A DNA stretch of 64,000 nt from Thuidium tamariscinum (GCA_947034885.2 OX344750.2:11712053-11776052), one strand, 5' to 3'. Positions 1-12,642 are shown, counted from the first letter of the stretch. Notes: generated by a model from the sequence alone, not told the origin. Numbers and translations are program-made.

Positions 1-21
1 ATACTTTCTTGGGGCCAAAAT

Positions 22-242
22 GAGGGTTGCTATCATGTGAGCCCGTGAGCCTAAAAGACCATGCACCTATGGTATAAGTGTCTTTATTGAGTAAATACTC
101 TATGATTATAGTGTATTCATATTATAGCTACCTATATCATAGGTGCTTATTTTAGAAGCACTTTCAATGGTTGTAGTATATATACGTATATACATGCTCA
201 AGGCTCACATGCTCACATTTTCATGTTCACGTACTAGCACTG
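22..242. mobile_element. Short TIR element, GTTGCTA/GTGAGC family
   Basis: The left end reads GAGGGTTGCTATCATGTGAG and the right end is a diverged inverted copy ending CTAGCACTG. A perfect 12-bp direct repeat, TTGGGGCCAAAA, flanks it (9-20 and 243-254), which I take as the probable target duplication. The interior is AT-rich with repeated short blocks like CACCTATGGTATAAGTG. Relatives in this window are at 53147-53358 and, as a 6-kb form, at 21464-27485. No coding capacity. Superfamily not certain; the long target repeat would suit a Mutator-like element. Confidence 0.55.
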
Positions 243-254
243 TTGGGGCCAAAA

Positions 255-2122
255 CTTCAAAAAATCGTTGCTACATAGGCATTTCTAAGCACATTAAGAG
301 TTCAAAATTTGAGATGTAGCGAGATGTGACTTTTTTTTTGTTCTATACACAATTGTCCTACATATAGATTAGTATAGTAGATCATCTATCTCTTTAGATT
401 ATACTTTACAACGTTTGTTTAAAGTTCATCATTAATTTATTATTTTGTGTTATATTTTATAATGAATCTTCACAATTTCAAGGATTTGGATTGATCCTTT
501 GATTTGTAAGGGCTTAAAAAATTTATAATTTACCATGAGGTATTCAAATAATATATAATTAAGTATAGGAGACTCACTTTTGAAAATAGGTCAGGACCAT
601 ATTTCATATGATCTTTTTAGTTTGTAAAAGTATTCAAGTAAATAAAAGCCATATTTGCAAAGTTTAAGAAACTACCTGAGATGTGAATATGTATGTTGTT
701 TCGAATGTTTTGTAAATGGTGGGGAGCTTTTGTGTTGAAAAGATTTTTGTAAATCCTGTATGAACATCAAATATAAATATTATAGTTTAGGGGAAAAAAT
801 CCATGGTTTCGAAATGACAAATTTGATTGATTATATTGTAACCCTTGGGCTATATTCAATAGGTCATGTATAAAATAGGTTATTTTCAAGGTTATTATTA
901 TATAGTGTGTTATTATACTATTAAAATAGGTTATTACTTTTATCAAATTTCATTTTTTTGTAATTTCTAATAATTCAATGTAACTTTTAACCAAAAATCA
1001 GATTTTACATATCATTGAACTTTTTATTGTTAAAAATTTTAGACATTTGTATAGCACAAGATGATTATATTTTCCACTTTTGCAATTTTTGATGATTTTC
1101 ATAGGGACAATCATGTTGTAATTTGTATATGGGAATGCTTCTTGTAAAAAATTTGAATTTTTATGAATGTAGATTTTTTCCATTAGTATTTTCTAAACTA
1201 TTCAATAAGGTAAACCTTCCATGATAAACTCTTAGAAAACTACCTATTATAGTCTTTTATATACCCACACAAGATTTTTTATAGAAATTGGGATTTGTAT
1301 TGTCCCGTGTGTTGTACATTAAACTAATTTGTGGCTATAATTAATGCCTTATGAGATGGTCATAGAGTTATTAGTGATTGTAATAAGACATTACTTACAT
1401 TTTGTAGTCATATTAGAAAATGTTTTGACTACTTCATGTCGTTATATGAGCATTTTAGAAACAATTTTGTTGGTTTTGGAATAATCTACAAACACTTGAA
1501 GACCAATTGGGTTGTATACTTCAAAAATTCATGTAAAATTCATAATTTAAAAAAAAAAAAGTTCAATTGCTCTCATCATTCATTATATATGTCTTTGTAT
1601 AGAAAAAAAAATTAGAATTTTTTGCAAATTGCAACTAATCAAACCACTCATTCTACATGTTACAAAAGGTTTATCTTAGTGCCACGTTGTAATTTCTAAA
1701 AATTTCATTAGATTCAAGATTAGATTAAAATTTAAAATATTTTTTAACAAATTTGATTATAGTGTAGAATATTGTGGAAAACATAATTTAAACTGAAGAG
1801 TAAAAAGATTGATTTAAAAAATAGTACATCTGTTGATGTAAAAAATAATTATTTGAACAAGTATAAGCTACTAAGTAAACTCTTTGAAGTTAAAAAAACA
1901 ATATGAAATCAAATGATATCTTCTTTTGTCTTTTGAAGGATTAATGGGTGATGGTATTCCACTATAGCATACAATAGATTCATATCCTCCAAAAAATTTA
2001 TAACTTAATATTACTCAATCATTTAAGACCTTTGGCTATATTTGATTGAGCTTTGCATAATTAAAATTTTCATTTCATCTAAATTGGTGCATTATTAAAG
2101 TATAGAAACTTTCTTGTAGCCT
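255..2122. other. AT-rich intergenic DNA, nothing recognised
   Basis: Very AT-rich sequence with many A and T runs. No ORF with protein-like composition, no inverted-repeat pair and no RNA gene was seen. Confidence 0.6.
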
Positions 2123-2126
2123 TTAA

Positions 2127-3031
2127 TCCCTAAAGGACTAACACAATTGTGTCAATGGAGGTTTTCACTTTGATATTTTTTTGCACATAGATGTAATTAA
2201 ATTTTTTAATTTTAACCATACAAAAGTAAAGATTAATATATCTAGTATGTATGGAATTAATTGTGGAAAATTTTAACTGTTAAATCTTTAGATTATAACA
2301 ATTTTTAATGATCAACTTTATAGGCAAAAAATGCAATTTTTGGTAAAAACAAATTTATAAGAATATGAATCAAGATTTTTTAACCCTCTAAAAAAATGTA
2401 TTTGGAGTAAGAAGAAAATGTAGTATTTCTATATTAAAAATTTTGAAAAATAAAAAACTCCCTCAAATTTGTACACATTTTCAAACACAAAGACTATAAA
2501 GTCAAATCTAAGCAAATTGGATTCTACAAAATTCTTAAAATTTTATATATAGATAAATTTTTGAACTTAAACAACTAATGTTATTGTCTTATTGTTTAAA
2601 ACATCTCAAAAAAAATTGGAATCATTTTAATTATTTTGTATTGTTAATTACACTAGATTGAACCTTTTATTTTAAAATTGTTAAAAACAAAAAATTGAAT
2701 TTTTTTTCAAGCATTTTTTGTTTGTGTTGATCATAGAATAGAAATGTGTAAGAAATTTTTTTTTTTTTCCATCTCTACTATTCTTTCCATGAAAACACAT
2801 TATTTTTGCTCCCTTTTCTTACTAGACTACATTCTCGAATACATTTCCTAAATGGATTTTTAACTACTTCTCACATTCAAAATGAGAAAATGAGAAAATG
2901 CAAAAAGTATGTAAGCTTCTTTTTCTACAAGATCTTAGTTTACAAAATATTGAGATTTGTTTCACCCTTTTGAGAAATTGCCATTGAAAACTTTGAAGAA
3001 GACACATTGTATGCTCTTAGTCCTTTAGGGG
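2127..3031. mobile_element. TTAA-flanked CCCCTAAA element (piggyBac-like MITE)
   Basis: The left end is TTAA followed by TCCCTAAAGGACTAA; the right end TTAGTCCTTTAGGGG is followed by TTAA. The TTAA copies at 2123-2126 and 3032-3035 fit a TTAA target duplication. It is 905 bp, AT-rich and non-coding. It shares terminal bases with about a dozen other elements in the window. Assignment to the piggyBac group rests only on the TTAA target and the terminal C-run, since no transposase is visible. Confidence 0.7.
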
Positions 3032-3348
3032 TTAATAAAAGTCAAGTGTGAATGTTGTAAGTCTATTAGATTTGAATGGAAGACATGAAAATAAATAATA
3101 AAGGTCATATTAGATTTAGAATCTAGCTTCAAACATTGCATCTATTGAATAAATTTCATCTCATAAATTCAATAGGAACATCAATCATATGCAAGGTTGG
3201 GAGCAATAACTTTCACATACAGATTTGAGTTCTTCTAAGTGTGTCTTGAACGAATGCTTATTTGATTCTAATCATTACTCAATTATTTGTGTTTGTATTC
3301 GTTGAATGCATGTGAAACAAGTGTTATGACTTAACCAATGTAGGATGT

Positions 3349-3540
3349 TGGCCAACAAGATACAATACAACACATTACAACATCCTTGTACAATCTAGAA
3401 TTAAGCCTATACGAATACTATGGACCAAAGTGGTCCGATTTTGGCCACCAAGATATGATATAAATACATTACAACATCCTTTTATAATCTTGATGTAACC
3501 TTATGAGAACACTGCATATTAAAATGGCTATATAGATAAC
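3349..3540. repeat. Two-copy tandem duplication, about 92 bp per unit
   Basis: A block beginning TTGGCCAACAAGATACAATA is repeated about 92 bp later as TTGGCCACCAAGATATGATA, and similarity continues through ACATTACAACATCCTT. A short perfect palindrome, GGACCAAAGTGGTCC (3422-3436), lies at the junction. The copies are diverged. Confidence 0.55.
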
Positions 3541-4365
3541 AAATAATGCTTGTATAGTTATATGCAAGACAAAACTACAATTGTTCATCTTTGGAGTTCT
3601 ATGCAAACAAGAGTAGGTCATGAGTAGAAGTTTGGCCTCCAATGAATACTTTAGGATTTTTTCAAGTATATGAATTGCACTATTGCAAAAAGGATGATTT
3701 CCAAAGACACCAACCAATCTTTACAGGGTTAAAAATATAAAAAATTAGTTTGCTAGGGCCAAAAAATTAGATGGATTTCTAATCAAAGAATGTATTCGAT
3801 GTGCTCACAACAAATACACCAAATTTCTCTCCATACTACCTTCCTTATGGGTTTTATGATTAGCAAATCGAGTGTAAGCATGACTTTTTGCCGAATGTCT
3901 ATGGCCACAAATTGGCTCGTGTCCACAAACTGATCTCTCCGTCCATCTCCTTTAAAACACACTCCTACATAATCTAAAAAAACGTTTAAACCAACGCAAA
4001 GAGTGCACTCTACCTCACACTCTCTGAACCCTAAAAAACTCAAACCATAAATTCCCATAACGCATCCAGTTCAAACGCTTCCCCAAGAATACGAATTGAA
4101 CTCACCTCAAACACCGAATCACAAGCAAAAAAGACCCCGAAAATCGCTTCCAAACAAGGGCAATTCCCGAAAGCAATCCGAAACCCACAACAAAACCCAC
4201 GACCGCTTCACGTCCAAGTCATATATTAACGCTTCACGAAAGCAAAAAGTCCCAGCGACGAAACGCAAGTGGAGTTCCCAAGGACACCGTTGTACCCCTC
4301 CCGCCCTCTTTTCCAGAGTGATCAATTTCCAGCGTGAATTCGGCAATCTCACAACAAGAAAAAGA

Positions 4366-4647
4366 TTAGTCACAAAAGAACTCCACAACAAGATTTCTCC
4401 TTTTAGATGCACTTGTACTAGCTCCTCCGACGTTAATTTGACTATTCTTCAGAAAATCCAACAGTAGGCTTTTGCAGACAAGTTCACAGACACAAGGCAA
4501 GCAATCAGATTCTACACATTTCATGATTCGATCCTTGCAATTGCTACAAGGCGGAGTCGGGAAAGTCATACAAGCGTTGAAAGCATCAAAAAGAGCGACA
4601 AAAAGGAACAGAGCCAACCTGACAAGGCCCAAGTCGATGAGACCCAT
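4366..4647 (-). CDS. Small putative secreted cysteine-rich protein
   Basis: A 93-residue frame from an ATG at 4647 to TAA at 4366. Residues about 6-25 (LGLVRLALFLFVALFDAFNA) form a hydrophobic stretch that looks like a signal peptide or membrane anchor, followed at once by a cysteine-rich segment with C at about 26, 34, 37, 44, 49, 52, 54 and 58. The C-terminal third is basic (KRRN) with no more hydrophobic segments. I recognise no family. The frame also stays open 36 codons upstream, but the internal ATG gives the best leader. It sits in the minus-strand GT-skewed island, which supports that strand. It may be part of a spliced gene or a chance frame. Confidence 0.35.
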   Translation of the reverse strand: MGLIDLGLVRLALFLFVALFDAFNACMTFPTPPCSNCKDRIMKCVESDCLPCVCELVCKSLLLDFLKNSQINVGGASTSASKRRNLVVEFFCD

Positions 4648-7182
4648 CGAATTGCGAAGCAGAATCTGAAACCGCCGATGAGGGAACTCCACAGCATGAC
4701 AAAGCGAAAGTCGAGGATCAACACGATACCATTGAATTCCAAAACGGTTCCCCAATTCCTAAAAGCATATTTAAAAGCGCAAGAAGTTTGGAATTCTGGC
4801 ACATGAGATCGACTGGGCACAGCCTGCTATGAGGATCAAATTTGACACAGTCGTAAATAACAGGCACAACGAGTCTCAAGATTAATTCACAAAAGAAGGA
4901 ATATCTCATCTGGATCTAGCACTTCCAAAGAGATCCCAAGAGGAGCCTTGATAGCAAATAAGCATCTCATTCTGCATACACCAGTGGAACTACAGGAATC
5001 AATAACCTTCCCTGAACTGAATGACTGCAGAAAGTTCTGAATGAACTGAATGAACACGCGAAAAATTCTTCAGAGATCGCATGGCGAACAAAAAATCATG
5101 AACTCACCGGACTTTGGGAATGAAAAATCAACATGCAAATCAATGCTTTCCAAGAAAAAGATTCCGAAGGACCAGAAATCAAGAAAATGGGCGAACCTGG
5201 AAAAAAGGCAAATTTTTCATATCCTCTCTAGTAACGCAGAGCCATCTGCACAAAAGCTCTACATCACATGATTCAAATGCACCAGCTGAATGCAGCCGAT
5301 AGTAGGCACTTCCCACACATGCATAGAAATGGATTAGAGAGCGCCAAGACGCTTAGTTAATGTTGAACACACTTCATGCTGATCAACCTTAGAACACAGA
5401 AAAATAGATTCATTGTCTATTTTGTTCATCTTCACTTAAGCTTCTAAACTGCTCCCTCATTTTGTTGCAAAAGCACAAACGCACTTCGTCTACAAATCAG
5501 AAAACACTCCAAACCAAGGTCTAACGAGATCAGATGCAAATGCACAGCATGACTTGGAAAAAAATGCTCATGAAACAGAGTAAACTACCTAATAAATTCT
5601 CATCCAATTTCTTCTCTTGAACGCATAGGTCCTCGACCTTAGCCTGCTCCCAAAGCAGAAGATTACAAATCTTAACACTTTGACGATGGACGAGATCAAA
5701 TTAGATAACGGGTACATATCGCACAATACTTCTTCACATCGACAACTTAATTTGGGCATCAGCAAGTCGCGACTGAAACAGCAGAGTGGGTCAGTGTCTG
5801 CCAAAATATTCTCACTACCCCTCAATGCCTAGAATACTAAAATTCAAACACAAACAACAAGACTACGCTTATCAGATATTCCTTCCAGAACATGCAAGAA
5901 AACCAAAATCCACAAATTCAAAAAAGACATCCCCATCCGGTCAAGGTAAGTCCCAAGATGCTCGAAAACCAGTCCTATTTTGAATTCTTTCACCACCCCA
6001 ACCCCTTGCCTCGCATCCTGATCTCTGGTCTCATGGATACTGTGGCATCTCCCAGATAACAAAAACAGGGAAAAAAAATTGCCACAACATGTACCTGGAG
6101 CTCTGCAGCGCCATTCTTCGCATCAGCGGTTCTCGCCATTCCCATACCCCTGCAACCACAATCAGCTCAACTTGTTCACACATACTCCTCAGAATTGAAG
6201 CAATTCGTACGTGAGCGACTCGAACCGGTTTAGAGTCGGCAACCATCAAAATAGCAGGAGTGTACTCGTGTAAAACCCGGTCCTTCGATCAGGAAAGGAT
6301 GCACTCACTTCCATCGAATCCGATTCGTCAGCTTCTTCTCGATCAAACCGATCGATTCCTTCCAAAACATTGGTGATATCGTAGATTCTTCTCTTTTACA
6401 CCTGGCGAACTGTGGGAAAAGACATCACACGCCAGAAACGCAACATGGACATTCACTCCAAAAACATCGACTTCACTTCTACATGGCACTCAGGTCGTAC
6501 GCCACGACCACTGACTTAAATCCATGGATGCACAACTCTCGACATTTAAATGGATTTCAACTATATCACTTCGTCCTCGAACAAAGGGAGACCAACACCC
6601 ACAGGGCATCTTCTACAACTATTGGAGCAGAGGCTTAAAAACATGGACATGTTCACCCCAGGCACACATCACAAAAGTGTGGCTACCAAAAGATTAAAGA
6701 AAGAAAGATGTCATCGTCAGGCAAGAGCCTACTGACATGAGATCATGCATAGAACTTCTACACGTCATCAGCGATTGCTAGATCAATACCCATGTGTGGT
6801 CACCAGAGACTTGTTCTGTTCCAGATAAACCTACAACGCGTGTACTCTCAATCTATGGAAAGCAGGTGCTTCAGTAATACAACCATCATAAGTGACCAAT
6901 TACGAATGCAAATTCACTGCTTACTGCCTCTCCTGCGAGGACTACGAACTTCACACAACAACAGCATCCCTCCCCTTCAGAGGCCACGAGTCCGGCAAAC
7001 CTCTACGAGAAGTATTGTTCAAGAAATGAAAATGTGGTCTTCGGAAAAGCTTATCTCAGGTGAATTGGTGGGATTTCAAGCTTGAACGCCAGCAATGAGG
7101 AAACGTGCCCTGGTTTCGGCGAGGTAAGCTTAGAGCACACACAATGCAGCTCGGAAGAATGAATGTCCTACCAATGCTAGAA

Positions 7183-7352
7183 GGTCTAGGGGTCAATGGG
7201 CAGTTGTTCTTTGGAGGCTTCGCCGTCTTGGGCCGGCCAGGTCGCATTTTTGGAGCGGAAGGCGCGGGTGCAGGACTGAGATCCAATTTCGCAAAACCAT
7301 TGCAGCCATTCATCTCGACGTCATCGTTCCTCCGTTTCATCAGACGCACCAT
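7183..7352 (-). CDS. Candidate first coding exon, unknown protein
   Basis: From an ATG at 7352 the minus strand reads MVRLMKRRNDDVEMNGCNGF, then a Pro/Ala/Lys-rich stretch (SPAPAPSAPKMRPGRPKTAK) and NCPLTPRPSSI, ending at a possible donor (TTG before GTAGGA) near 7183. Codon use looks protein-like and the RPGRPKTAK piece recalls a basic, AT-hook-like patch, but that is only a resemblance. No downstream exon could be joined with confidence. The frame without splicing runs to 7056. The family is not recognised. Confidence 0.3.
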
Positions 7353-8351
7353 TCCCAAAACAGAGATCTAGGTCAACAGTGGGCTCACTGGCACTTGCCA
7401 TCTAGTGGAAATGCTCTGGATTCAGAGCTTATCCCATAGGCACCTGACATACTCGCTAGAGGTCAGAGCTCAAAGCAGACCAAGCTCAAAAGATGCAGAA
7501 CTCCGTGGAGTTCTCAGAACCCCCATGAAACACCAATATACGAACAAATGCCAAGAAATGTTAAGAAAGAGGCCAATCATGGACCTCAAATTGATCCTCA
7601 TACGTTCAGCCATTGTCAACAGAGGGGATCCAAAGCATCCAAGGATGACCCCCATGCAAAGGACCATGCAAGAACTGAGAGACCTACATTCGCGTACAAA
7701 AGGTCGTTGATCTTGCTGGGCTAATCTTGGGCTTCACGGAGTGCAAGGACTTCCATGTGGGCAGAGCCTGTGGATTGGGCATCATTACATTGCTCCTCGA
7801 CCCTGAAGACGACGCAAATTTGAGTGCGCGGAGACGACGACCTTCTGTAAAGCACGAACACAGTCGACCTAGCAGAACCATCACGATAAGGACAACACAT
7901 GCACTTCGTGCAGGTCCTCCACACGCAATCAATTTCAATCACGAAAACAAGGAAGCGAGACATTCGAACACATGATGCTCAAATTGGACATCACAGCATA
8001 CTCGAGTACGTCAGGCCACACGGAAGACTCACAACCAATGCAGGGCACATGGGAAAGACCAAGACACGACTCGAACAGAGCACCGGATGGCGAAAGCACC
8101 ATGTCTACAACATGAGCAGCGGGAGGCAAATGCGAGAAAACAATCCTCACACTCCAAGGATCGCTACCTGCTCGCACAAATTCCCCTGGAAAATTGACCC
8201 AGCCCAACGATGCCCAGTGAAAACAGACCCACTGCAACTCAGAATCATAAACAAAGGGTACCAAGAAGACCCTCGCGCATAACCTTAGAAATAATTGAAA
8301 TCCTCAACACAGACTTCCCGCTAGCATACATACCCAGCCCCAATAAGAGGC

Positions 8352-8408
8352 GTTTCCCATGGAGGGCTGGAGGTCCAAGGCCTGGACCTCTAGCCCTCCA
8401 TGGGAAAC
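8352..8408. repeat. Perfect hairpin, 26-bp arms, 5-nt loop
   Basis: GTTTCCCATGGAGGGCTGGA and its continuation GGTCCA pair with the downstream arm with a single mismatch; the loop is AGGCC. It is GC-rich in an AT-rich context and lies 54 bp upstream of the left end of the CACTA-like element. It could be a very short foldback insertion, the core of a lost MITE, or a terminator-like RNA hairpin. Confidence 0.75.
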
Positions 8409-9179
8409 AGCCCTAACTTCTCCTTTTTGCTACTTCAACGGCCAAGCGAGGGCGGACTTACCACTATAAGAAACTCGTGTTTTTTTTTGTGTCAAGAAAA
8501 ACAACAGATTTGACATTGGAATGTTGTATGTGATGTTTTACTACGTCAAAACGGACATTGATTTACTTGCGTTAATTTTGACGTGCCAAAAACATGCTAT
8601 GCTAATGAAAACATGACATGTTAAGCCTTGGACATAAAAAAAACACTGGTCAATGGGGGCCTCAAAGTTTGCCATGTGGCTGCCACCTAAGTATGAGAAT
8701 GCCAACATGGAAGATTTTTCATCCATTGCCCATCGATGATGTGGCACATGATGTGGCAGTGACATGGCATGCCACGTGGCAATTAAAAATTGGATGACGT
8801 GGCATCCAAATATGCTGAGGTGGCATGCCACGTTAGCACAATTTTGTATCACTTGAAAATATCAAACTATTTTTAGAGATGTCAACTTAGACATTTTCAT
8901 GATTTTTGGGATGTTAGCTTAGACATCCACACATTTTATGAGATGATTTTTGAGACATCAACTTGAACATCAAGATGTTTTGCAATGTTAACTTAAATGT
9001 TGACATTTTTTAATAAATGCATATTTGATTGTCTAATTTAATTCAGGTGAAAAAAATAATGTCATGTTTGACATCCTAGTAATTGAATGCAATGCAAAAC
9101 ATGGTGTCAATATGTATAGTCCCATCTCTCCACTATAATGCACATATGAATTTTAAAATAATCACCAAATATATATGCA

Positions 9180-9365
9180 ATGCAAGTACAATGTTCACTA
9201 AAGCATGTCATGTCCATTGAAACATCATTTAATACACTGTACACTACACACAAAATTCCATACATCACTTACAATATTTCATATATCATATACAATACAT
9301 CATACACACCATATACCATATTTAATACTCCATACAATTTATACATTACAATATACACCATATTT
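9180..9365. repeat. CATA/TACA-rich low-complexity tract
   Basis: Degenerate repeats of CATATACAATAC- and CATACACCATAT-like words inside the CACTA-like element. The two frames open here give only Tyr/His/Thr-rich peptides and reflect the repeat rather than a gene. Confidence 0.6.
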
Positions 9366-10316
9366 CACCTCAAAAGGCATTTGCCTTTGAATATGTAAGG
9401 AGGAAAACTGAAGCTCTTTATATATGTTTGAGGGTGGAAGGTAAGACAAACCATATGGGACGATGTGCTAAAATACAGAAATTGGGGTTACAAGTGCATT
9501 TTTAAACCAGATTTAGGCATAGTAGAACAACTTTTTTCAAAATACTTTCAACTAAGAAAAGTTGGTGATTTAAGCTAAGTTTCATCTCCAAAAATATGTT
9601 TCAAATTTCAAGTCTTTAACTAAAAGTTATGGGCAAATTTAAGAGACTGATTGGAAGGGGCAATTTCTTTGGCGTATTTTAGACATTTTCAATGACATTA
9701 AATCTAACATTCTTTCAAAACTAGTGATGTTGTAGAAGACATGCCATTCTTTGTTACATTGTTGTACATGATGTCTCAATGGACATGTTCATGTTGTTCA
9801 CAACATTCAAACAAAGGCATTTGTTTTAGAATTTTATCTCTACATCCTAGAAGAGATATCTTTTTAATAAACATGAATTTCAACCTACAATTCTGAGCTT
9901 CATCTAATAATAACTATAAGTTTCTATTGCCAAAAACTTTCATCTCAAATAACAAGTGGTATGTATTTTAAAAAAGGTTGAAAAATGAATTGAAATAACA
10001 TGTTTTTTTAACTCAAATAGTTATAGAGATCACATTTAGATGACTATTGCATCAACAATTAATGAAAATAAACTTTCAATATGAAATTACATTTTAGAAT
10101 GTTTTGCTGAATTTTTAAACATTTTTGTCTTATATAATATAGGGATGAAGAAGTTATTTTTATCTTTATAATGTATCTCTTTTAATTGAAAATTTTATAA
10201 TTAATTATTGTAAACAAGAAAAAATGTCAATAATTCAAAACGTAAACTCTCAAAGTAGTAAAATCTATTCATATTTTTTTTCAAGCATTTAAATGTACTC
10301 CTTATGTATAAGTATC

Positions 10317-10371
10317 TATAAGTAAATAAGTATCTATCTATCTATATATATGTATATATATATATATGTAT
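10317..10371. repeat. TATC/TATA microsatellite
   Basis: Runs of TATCTATCTATC followed by alternating TA with ATGTATA interruptions. Simple sequence. Confidence 0.75.
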
Positions 10372-10618
10372 CTTTATGTAAGTTTACATAACATTTAAGC
10401 AATCTACCTTCTGTAAAAATATAAAAAGATTTTACAACTTTGAAAGTTTGTGTTTGGAATTATCAATATTTTTATTCGTTCAATGTAATTAATTAAATTT
10501 TTTTGAAATAATGGAATACTTTATAGAATTAAAAGTAACACACTCGTACATTACTATGTTAGATAAAAAAATTGTTATGAACAAGAATGAAAAATTGCAA
10601 AAAATTATTCTCTATTAA

Positions 10619-11566
10619 CCCCTAAACCCCCGGACAGCGTTTTCACCAAAAAAAATGCTCCAAAACTGCCATTTCTAATACAAGAGCAATTTTTTTTTAA
10701 AAACACATTTTTGACTCATATAACCGTAGGATCTTGTAGTAAGGTGGTTTGTAAACATGTGGAAAAAATTTCAGAAATTTCCACCATGCAGATTGCAAGA
10801 TATAAGCATTTGAATTGACAAAAACTGTTTTTTTTATCCCTGCGAAAATCCGGGCAGCTGCACTTCACAAGGTCACATTTGTGTGAAAAAAATTTCAAAA
10901 TGGTGGTTACTCTTTGAATTCTTACTTCAATGTAAGTTGGCTACATTCTCAAAAAATTTCAAACCATTTGGAATTGTACAACATATAGGAAAAAATAAGT
11001 AAGTAGAAAGAAGTAAAAAATGAGCCAAAATACTAAATTGTGAACATTTTATTCATGGAATTGAAAATTTTCAATTCCAATGGTTAAAATGTTGTAATAA
11101 ACAATCTACACTTTTTGTTTTTATTTTTTTTCAAAAATATGAAAAATTGAATTAAATGAAGAATTTCAAACTTTTTTTGTGCTGTGCAGATTCTGTAACT
11201 GGCTGCAAACTACCCCAAACTTAAAATCTTCATAACTTTTGACTCATTGATCGGAATGGATTTATTCAAAGCTTCACATGTCTGTATAAACCTAAAGAAC
11301 CGATTTGAAATTTCACTTTTCAAAAAAAAAAAAAGTTGAAAAAGTTTTTTCAGCTGCCCGGGCTGCCCGCCGAGCAAACAAAGTAACATATCATGCCATA
11401 ACTTTTTATCCACAAAGTCAAAAGTTATGAAAATTGTTGGGCCTTAAAGCTACTCCTTGGAAACACATTGTATCAAAATTTCAAAGAAAAAAAATAAAAA
11501 CTCCATCCGTAGTGAGCTGCCCAAAAAATCTATAATCTCAAAAAACGCTGTCCGGGGGTTTAGGGG
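10619..11566. mobile_element. TTAA-flanked CCCCTAAA element, 948 bp, clean ends
   Basis: The best-preserved member. The left end CCCCTAAACCCCCGGACAGC is matched exactly by the inverted right end, and TTAA lies on both sides (10615-10618 and 11567-11570). The interior matches 59668-60602 closely over nearly the whole length and, more distantly, 52162-53146 and 28155-29394 (inverted). It is non-coding; the longest frames are lysine- and phenylalanine-rich shadows. It sits inside the larger CACTA-like element, so it is the younger insertion. The nested position and clean ends make it the reference copy for this family. Confidence 0.8.
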
Positions 11567-11844
11567 TTAAAAATCAATTGCAAAATAATTATGAAAAAAG
11601 AGAACAATGCGGAATTTTCTTTATCTTGTTGAAGACTCATGTAGTCCTAAGAAGTGGCACTCTCTTATATTTTGCATACACCTATAGTAATGACTTATTT
11701 AAAAGGGGATTGTTTATGTTGCAAAATTCATGAAAAGACATAGTATTTTTTTATTAAAGATAAATGTAGGTGTTTAATTAATTGCATCATATTGGTAATT
11801 GTAATTTTTTTTGTAGTCATTTTAAAATAGAATATATTACTTAT

Positions 11845-12642
11845 CCCCTAAAAGACCATTTTCCTTTGAGGGACAAATGGAATTTTGGGCAGGTAGTCAG
11901 GTACCTATGAGTTCAAATTTTATCCTGATTTCTTTTTTTTAAATCTTGAAGATAGAAATATTTATTGTCTTCATGGGAATACAATTTTTTTCAATTGATG
12001 CCTAGGAACAAAATTTATACCCAAAATCACTCAAAATAAGGGAGATCAAGCAACAAAACAAATTTTCAAAATTTGAGTTCTAAAAGAAAAAACTTGTAGA
12101 ATGCAATTTTGAATGCAATTTTTACTATTTTTCAAAAAAAAATTGCCGCATGGTTTATTTTTCTTGCTAGAACAATCCCACCATTGGGATTAGTGCATTT
12201 TAATTCCAACATCAATATATTAATTATTTAACTTTTCCCTCTATTCCATACCTACTTCTATACAACAATTTTTTTAAGAATAAAAATTAAGGTTTTTGGT
12301 ACTTTTTTTTCCCCAAGAGTCTCAATTCAATTAAACACTTCAAAGATTTAAAGCTCAAAACTTTGTATTGCAAAAAACTAAAGTTAAGAAGGCTCAAAGT
12401 CAGAAAATCCAATCCCTCAATGTGCTAAAAAAACTTGTTTTTTTCACTTTAAATGTAAAGATCTTGCAATCTATATTGTCAAAAAATTTGAAATTTTTTC
12501 CACACTTTCATAGTAGTTAGGTATAAGATACTATGGTTAGATTTGTAGAAAAAATAGTTTTCAAATTTTTATACTCATTGCTATAGAAATAGAAATTTTT
12601 ATTTATTTTTTCACAAAAAATAAGACCTTTATCCTTTAGGGA
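11845..12642. mobile_element. TTAA-type CCCCTAAA element with TTAT flanks
   Basis: It begins CCCCTAAAAGACCATT and ends AAGACCTTTATCCTTTAGGGA. TTAT lies on both sides (11841-11844 and 12643-12646), implying a TTAT target in place of TTAA. The left 60 bp (ACAAATGGAATTTTGGGCAG) resemble, in inverse, the right ends at 25.6 and 34.7 kb, so it belongs to that subgroup. About 800 bp, non-coding, nested in the CACTA-like element. Confidence 0.6.

Larger units (their letters stand above)
3990..8345 (-). other. GC-richer gene-like island, unidentified
   Basis: This 4.3-kb block is visibly richer in G+C than its flanks, and its minus strand is G/T-rich, the same skew as the introns of the rpl6 gene here. 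That suggests transcription on the minus strand. Besides the two candidates listed separately, a short minus-strand exon model is plausible at 6145-6095: it follows a TTGCAG acceptor, reads MGMARTADAKNGAAELQ and ends CAG before GTACAT. I could not link the pieces into one protein or recognise a family, and none of the open frames on either strand is long. It may be an intron-rich unknown gene, a long non-coding transcript, or a decayed gene. Confidence 0.35.

Noticed and set aside
10619-10640. CCCCTAAACCCCC as an interstitial telomere repeat
   Set aside because: Not repeated in tandem, and the same word recurs as an element terminus next to TTAA.
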